From JAWLGW01 sp964569055 (GTDB taxonomy: Bacteria; Planctomycetota; J058), in assembly GCA_964569055.1 (NCBI GenBank), contig CAZMSZ010000452.1, positions 1-5,707 of the forward strand: a stretch of DNA of 5,707 nt. Direction: 5' to 3'. Below, piece by piece: positions 4,834 to 5,707 of this stretch. Below the pieces are notes generated by a model, which saw nothing but the letters and a program-made list of their open reading frames with translations, ran no database searches and had not been told where the DNA came from. Every line of letters begins with the position of its first letter. The first letter of the stretch is position 1. A program made the translations under genes and the position numbers.

Positions 4834-5565
4834 TCAGCCCGTCGCGCGGCTCGCCGGGTCGTCGGCGCGGGCCTGCTCGGGCGCGTCCTCTGCCGCGGGG
4901 TGACGCCCCGAGCCCGGCGAGGCGCGCTCGCGCACCGGGTCGCGCTCGTGCAGGGCCCAGGGGACGAGCTCGCCCGCGATCGTGGCCTCGACCTCCTCGG
5001 CCCCGAGCTGGGCCGCGGCCAGCGCGGCGGCCTCCAGGGCGGCCTCGTGCACGGGGTACCACGAGCACTTGCAGGCCCGGCGCAGCAGCGCGATCGCCAG
5101 CGACTCCTGCTGGCCCGCGGCCTCGGCCGCCACCGCCTCGAGGCGCTGCTCGGCGTCCTCGATCTCGGCCCCGTCGCCGCCGTACAACAGCCAGCGCTCG
5201 AAGGCGTGCGCCACGCCCGCCAGCCGCGGATCGAGCCCCTCCCGCGGGAGCGCCCGCCGGATCACCGCGGCGATCGCGCGGAGCAGCGCGGCGCGTCCCC
5301 AGCGACCCAGGCCCCAGGTCGGCGCGGGGAGGGCGCCGCTCCCGGCGGGCGCGCCGACGCCCAGCGCGACCCAGGCCGCGAGCGTCTCCTCGCCGGTCGA
5401 CCCGATCGCCACCGCCGCCGGGTGGCCGCAGAAGGCGGCCAGGGCGAGCGTCTCGGGGTCGAGCTCGTACGCGCCGACCCGCGCTCGCAGGTAGACCACC
5501 TCGTCCTCGGTGGCACCCGACTCGCGCCAGCGTCGCTCCAGCGCGCGCACTTCCTCGTTGGGCAT
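4834..5565 (-). CDS. Uncharacterised helical protein with N-terminal CGH motif
   Basis: This 243-residue protein has no signal peptide or membrane segment and is predicted to be nearly all helix. The N-terminus (about 1-52) reads LERRWRESGATEDEVVYLRA (9-28), then ALAAFCGHPAA (41-51). I recall this 'LAAyCGHpAA' element from hypothetical proteins of myxobacteria and planctomycetes, often in paralogous sets, but cannot verify it. A Trp-rich turn WGLGRWGRAALLRA (84-97) follows, then Ala-rich helices with CKC (165-167), and a charged disordered tail (about 208-243). ATG 5565 is preferred over the in-frame GTG at 5574 because GAGG lies 8 nt upstream of the ATG and overlaps that GTG. It is the first gene of a pair with the zinc-ribbon gene. 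No catalytic motif is visible. Confidence 0.78.
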   Translation of the reverse strand: MPNEEVRALERRWRESGATEDEVVYLRARVGAYELDPETLALAAFCGHPAAVAIGSTGEETLAAWVALGVGAPAGSGALPAPTWGLGRWGRAALLRAIAAVIRRALPREGLDPRLAGVAHAFERWLLYGGDGAEIEDAEQRLEAVAAEAAGQQESLAIALLRRACKCSWYPVHEAALEAAALAAAQLGAEEVEATIAGELVPWALHERDPVRERASPGSGRHPAAEDAPEQARADDPASRATG

Positions 5566-5707
5566 CGTCGACACCTCGGCGCACGAGCCTGGGCTCTGTC
5601 TCGCAGCTCGGACCGCGCCCTGGCTCGCCCTCGTCGCGGGGGGGGTTGGGGGGCGGCGGGGGCCAATGGGGGGGGTTGGGGGGCGGCGCCCGCGCCCGCC
5701 CCGGCGG
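5566..5707. other. Upstream region of the CGH/zinc-ribbon pair
   Basis: The 142 bp before ATG 5565 contain a GAGG ribosome site (5577-5574, minus), a dyad GAGCC-TG-GGCTC (5585-5596) in the probable leader, and the G-run repeats at 5638-5688. No convincing -10/-35 pair is visible on the minus strand. The promoter may lie in the C-rich stretch or beyond the window. No gene is seen on either strand. Confidence 0.5.
5638..5688 (+). repeat. Duplicated G-run repeat with G-quadruplex potential
   Basis: A 21-bp unit (G8, TT, G6, CGGCG) occurs perfectly at 5638-5658 and 5668-5688, a 30-bp period with a 9-bp spacer GGGGCCAAT. The plus strand carries G-runs of 8, 6, 5, 8 and 6 separated by 2-5 nt, which satisfies the usual G-quadruplex pattern several times over. 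The minus (coding) strand is the matching C-rich strand. It lies 72-123 bp upstream of ATG 5565. Confidence 0.85.

Noticed and set aside
5262..5666. Minus-strand frame starting in the G-run repeat
   Set aside because: It is an Arg/Pro-rich shadow of the CGH-motif gene in another frame, and its TTG start lies inside the repeat spacer.
5638..5688. CRISPR-like direct repeats
   Set aside because: There are only two 21-bp copies with a 9-bp spacer made of simple G-runs and no cas gene; this is a G-tract duplication.

Overview
The window is very GC-rich (clearly above 70% by eye) and densely coding, with G/C at nearly every wobble position. The gene families suggest a high-GC Gram-negative bacterium of the Myxococcota/deltaproteobacterial type, but the window has no rRNA or other phylogenetic marker, so that is inference. 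The supporting points are an Lgt of the 'RIGCFL-GC-YG' type, a DUF3187 outer-membrane-type protein, an AroD-AroE fusion and lipoproteins. I see no tRNA, rRNA, IS element, phage gene or CRISPR array. Most other long open frames are GC-driven shadows.

Layout, left to right. (a) 1-155, minus strand: the N-terminus of a lipoprotein that runs off the left edge, with a Ser/Gly/Thr/Pro linker containing a perfect 15-bp tandem repeat. Its leader (156-283) holds an ideal AGGAGG directly behind a perfect 17-bp dyad, plus a second dyad further upstream. (b) 284-2761, minus strand: a tight three-gene unit read lgt -> DUF3187 -> Uma2-like. lgt and DUF3187 overlap by 4 bp through CTGA, with an apparent CTG start behind a perfect AGGAGG. 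The Uma2-like gene starts with GTG 7 nt after the DUF3187 stop. (c) 2762-2852: a 91-bp divergent intergenic region. Each flanking ATG is preceded at exactly 7 nt by a TANNNT -10-like hexamer (TAGAAT, TATCGT) and neither has a Shine-Dalgarno sequence, which suggests two divergent leaderless promoters. A perfect 16-bp palindrome lies between them. (d) 2853-4346, plus strand: a bifunctional type I 3-dehydroquinate dehydratase/shikimate dehydrogenase of the shikimate pathway. (e) 4367-5565, minus strand: a pair of uncharacterised genes (a helical 'CGH'-motif protein, then a small zinc-ribbon protein), convergent with aroDE across a 20-bp gap. (f) 5566-5707: the upstream region of that pair, dominated by two perfect copies of a 21-bp G-run repeat that could form a G-quadruplex.

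How the parts fit. Lgt attaches diacylglycerol to lipoproteins. The next genes on the same strand encode an exported DUF3187 protein and a lipoprotein, so the left half looks like an envelope-biogenesis neighbourhood carrying a small degenerate Uma2 passenger. The right half joins a housekeeping aromatic-amino-acid step to an uncharacterised gene pair. The two halves share the divergent promoter region. I do not see a clear new multi-gene system. The best leads are the unusual start signals (CTG start, mirrored leaderless promoters), the dyads in front of the lipoprotein, and the zinc-ribbon pair.
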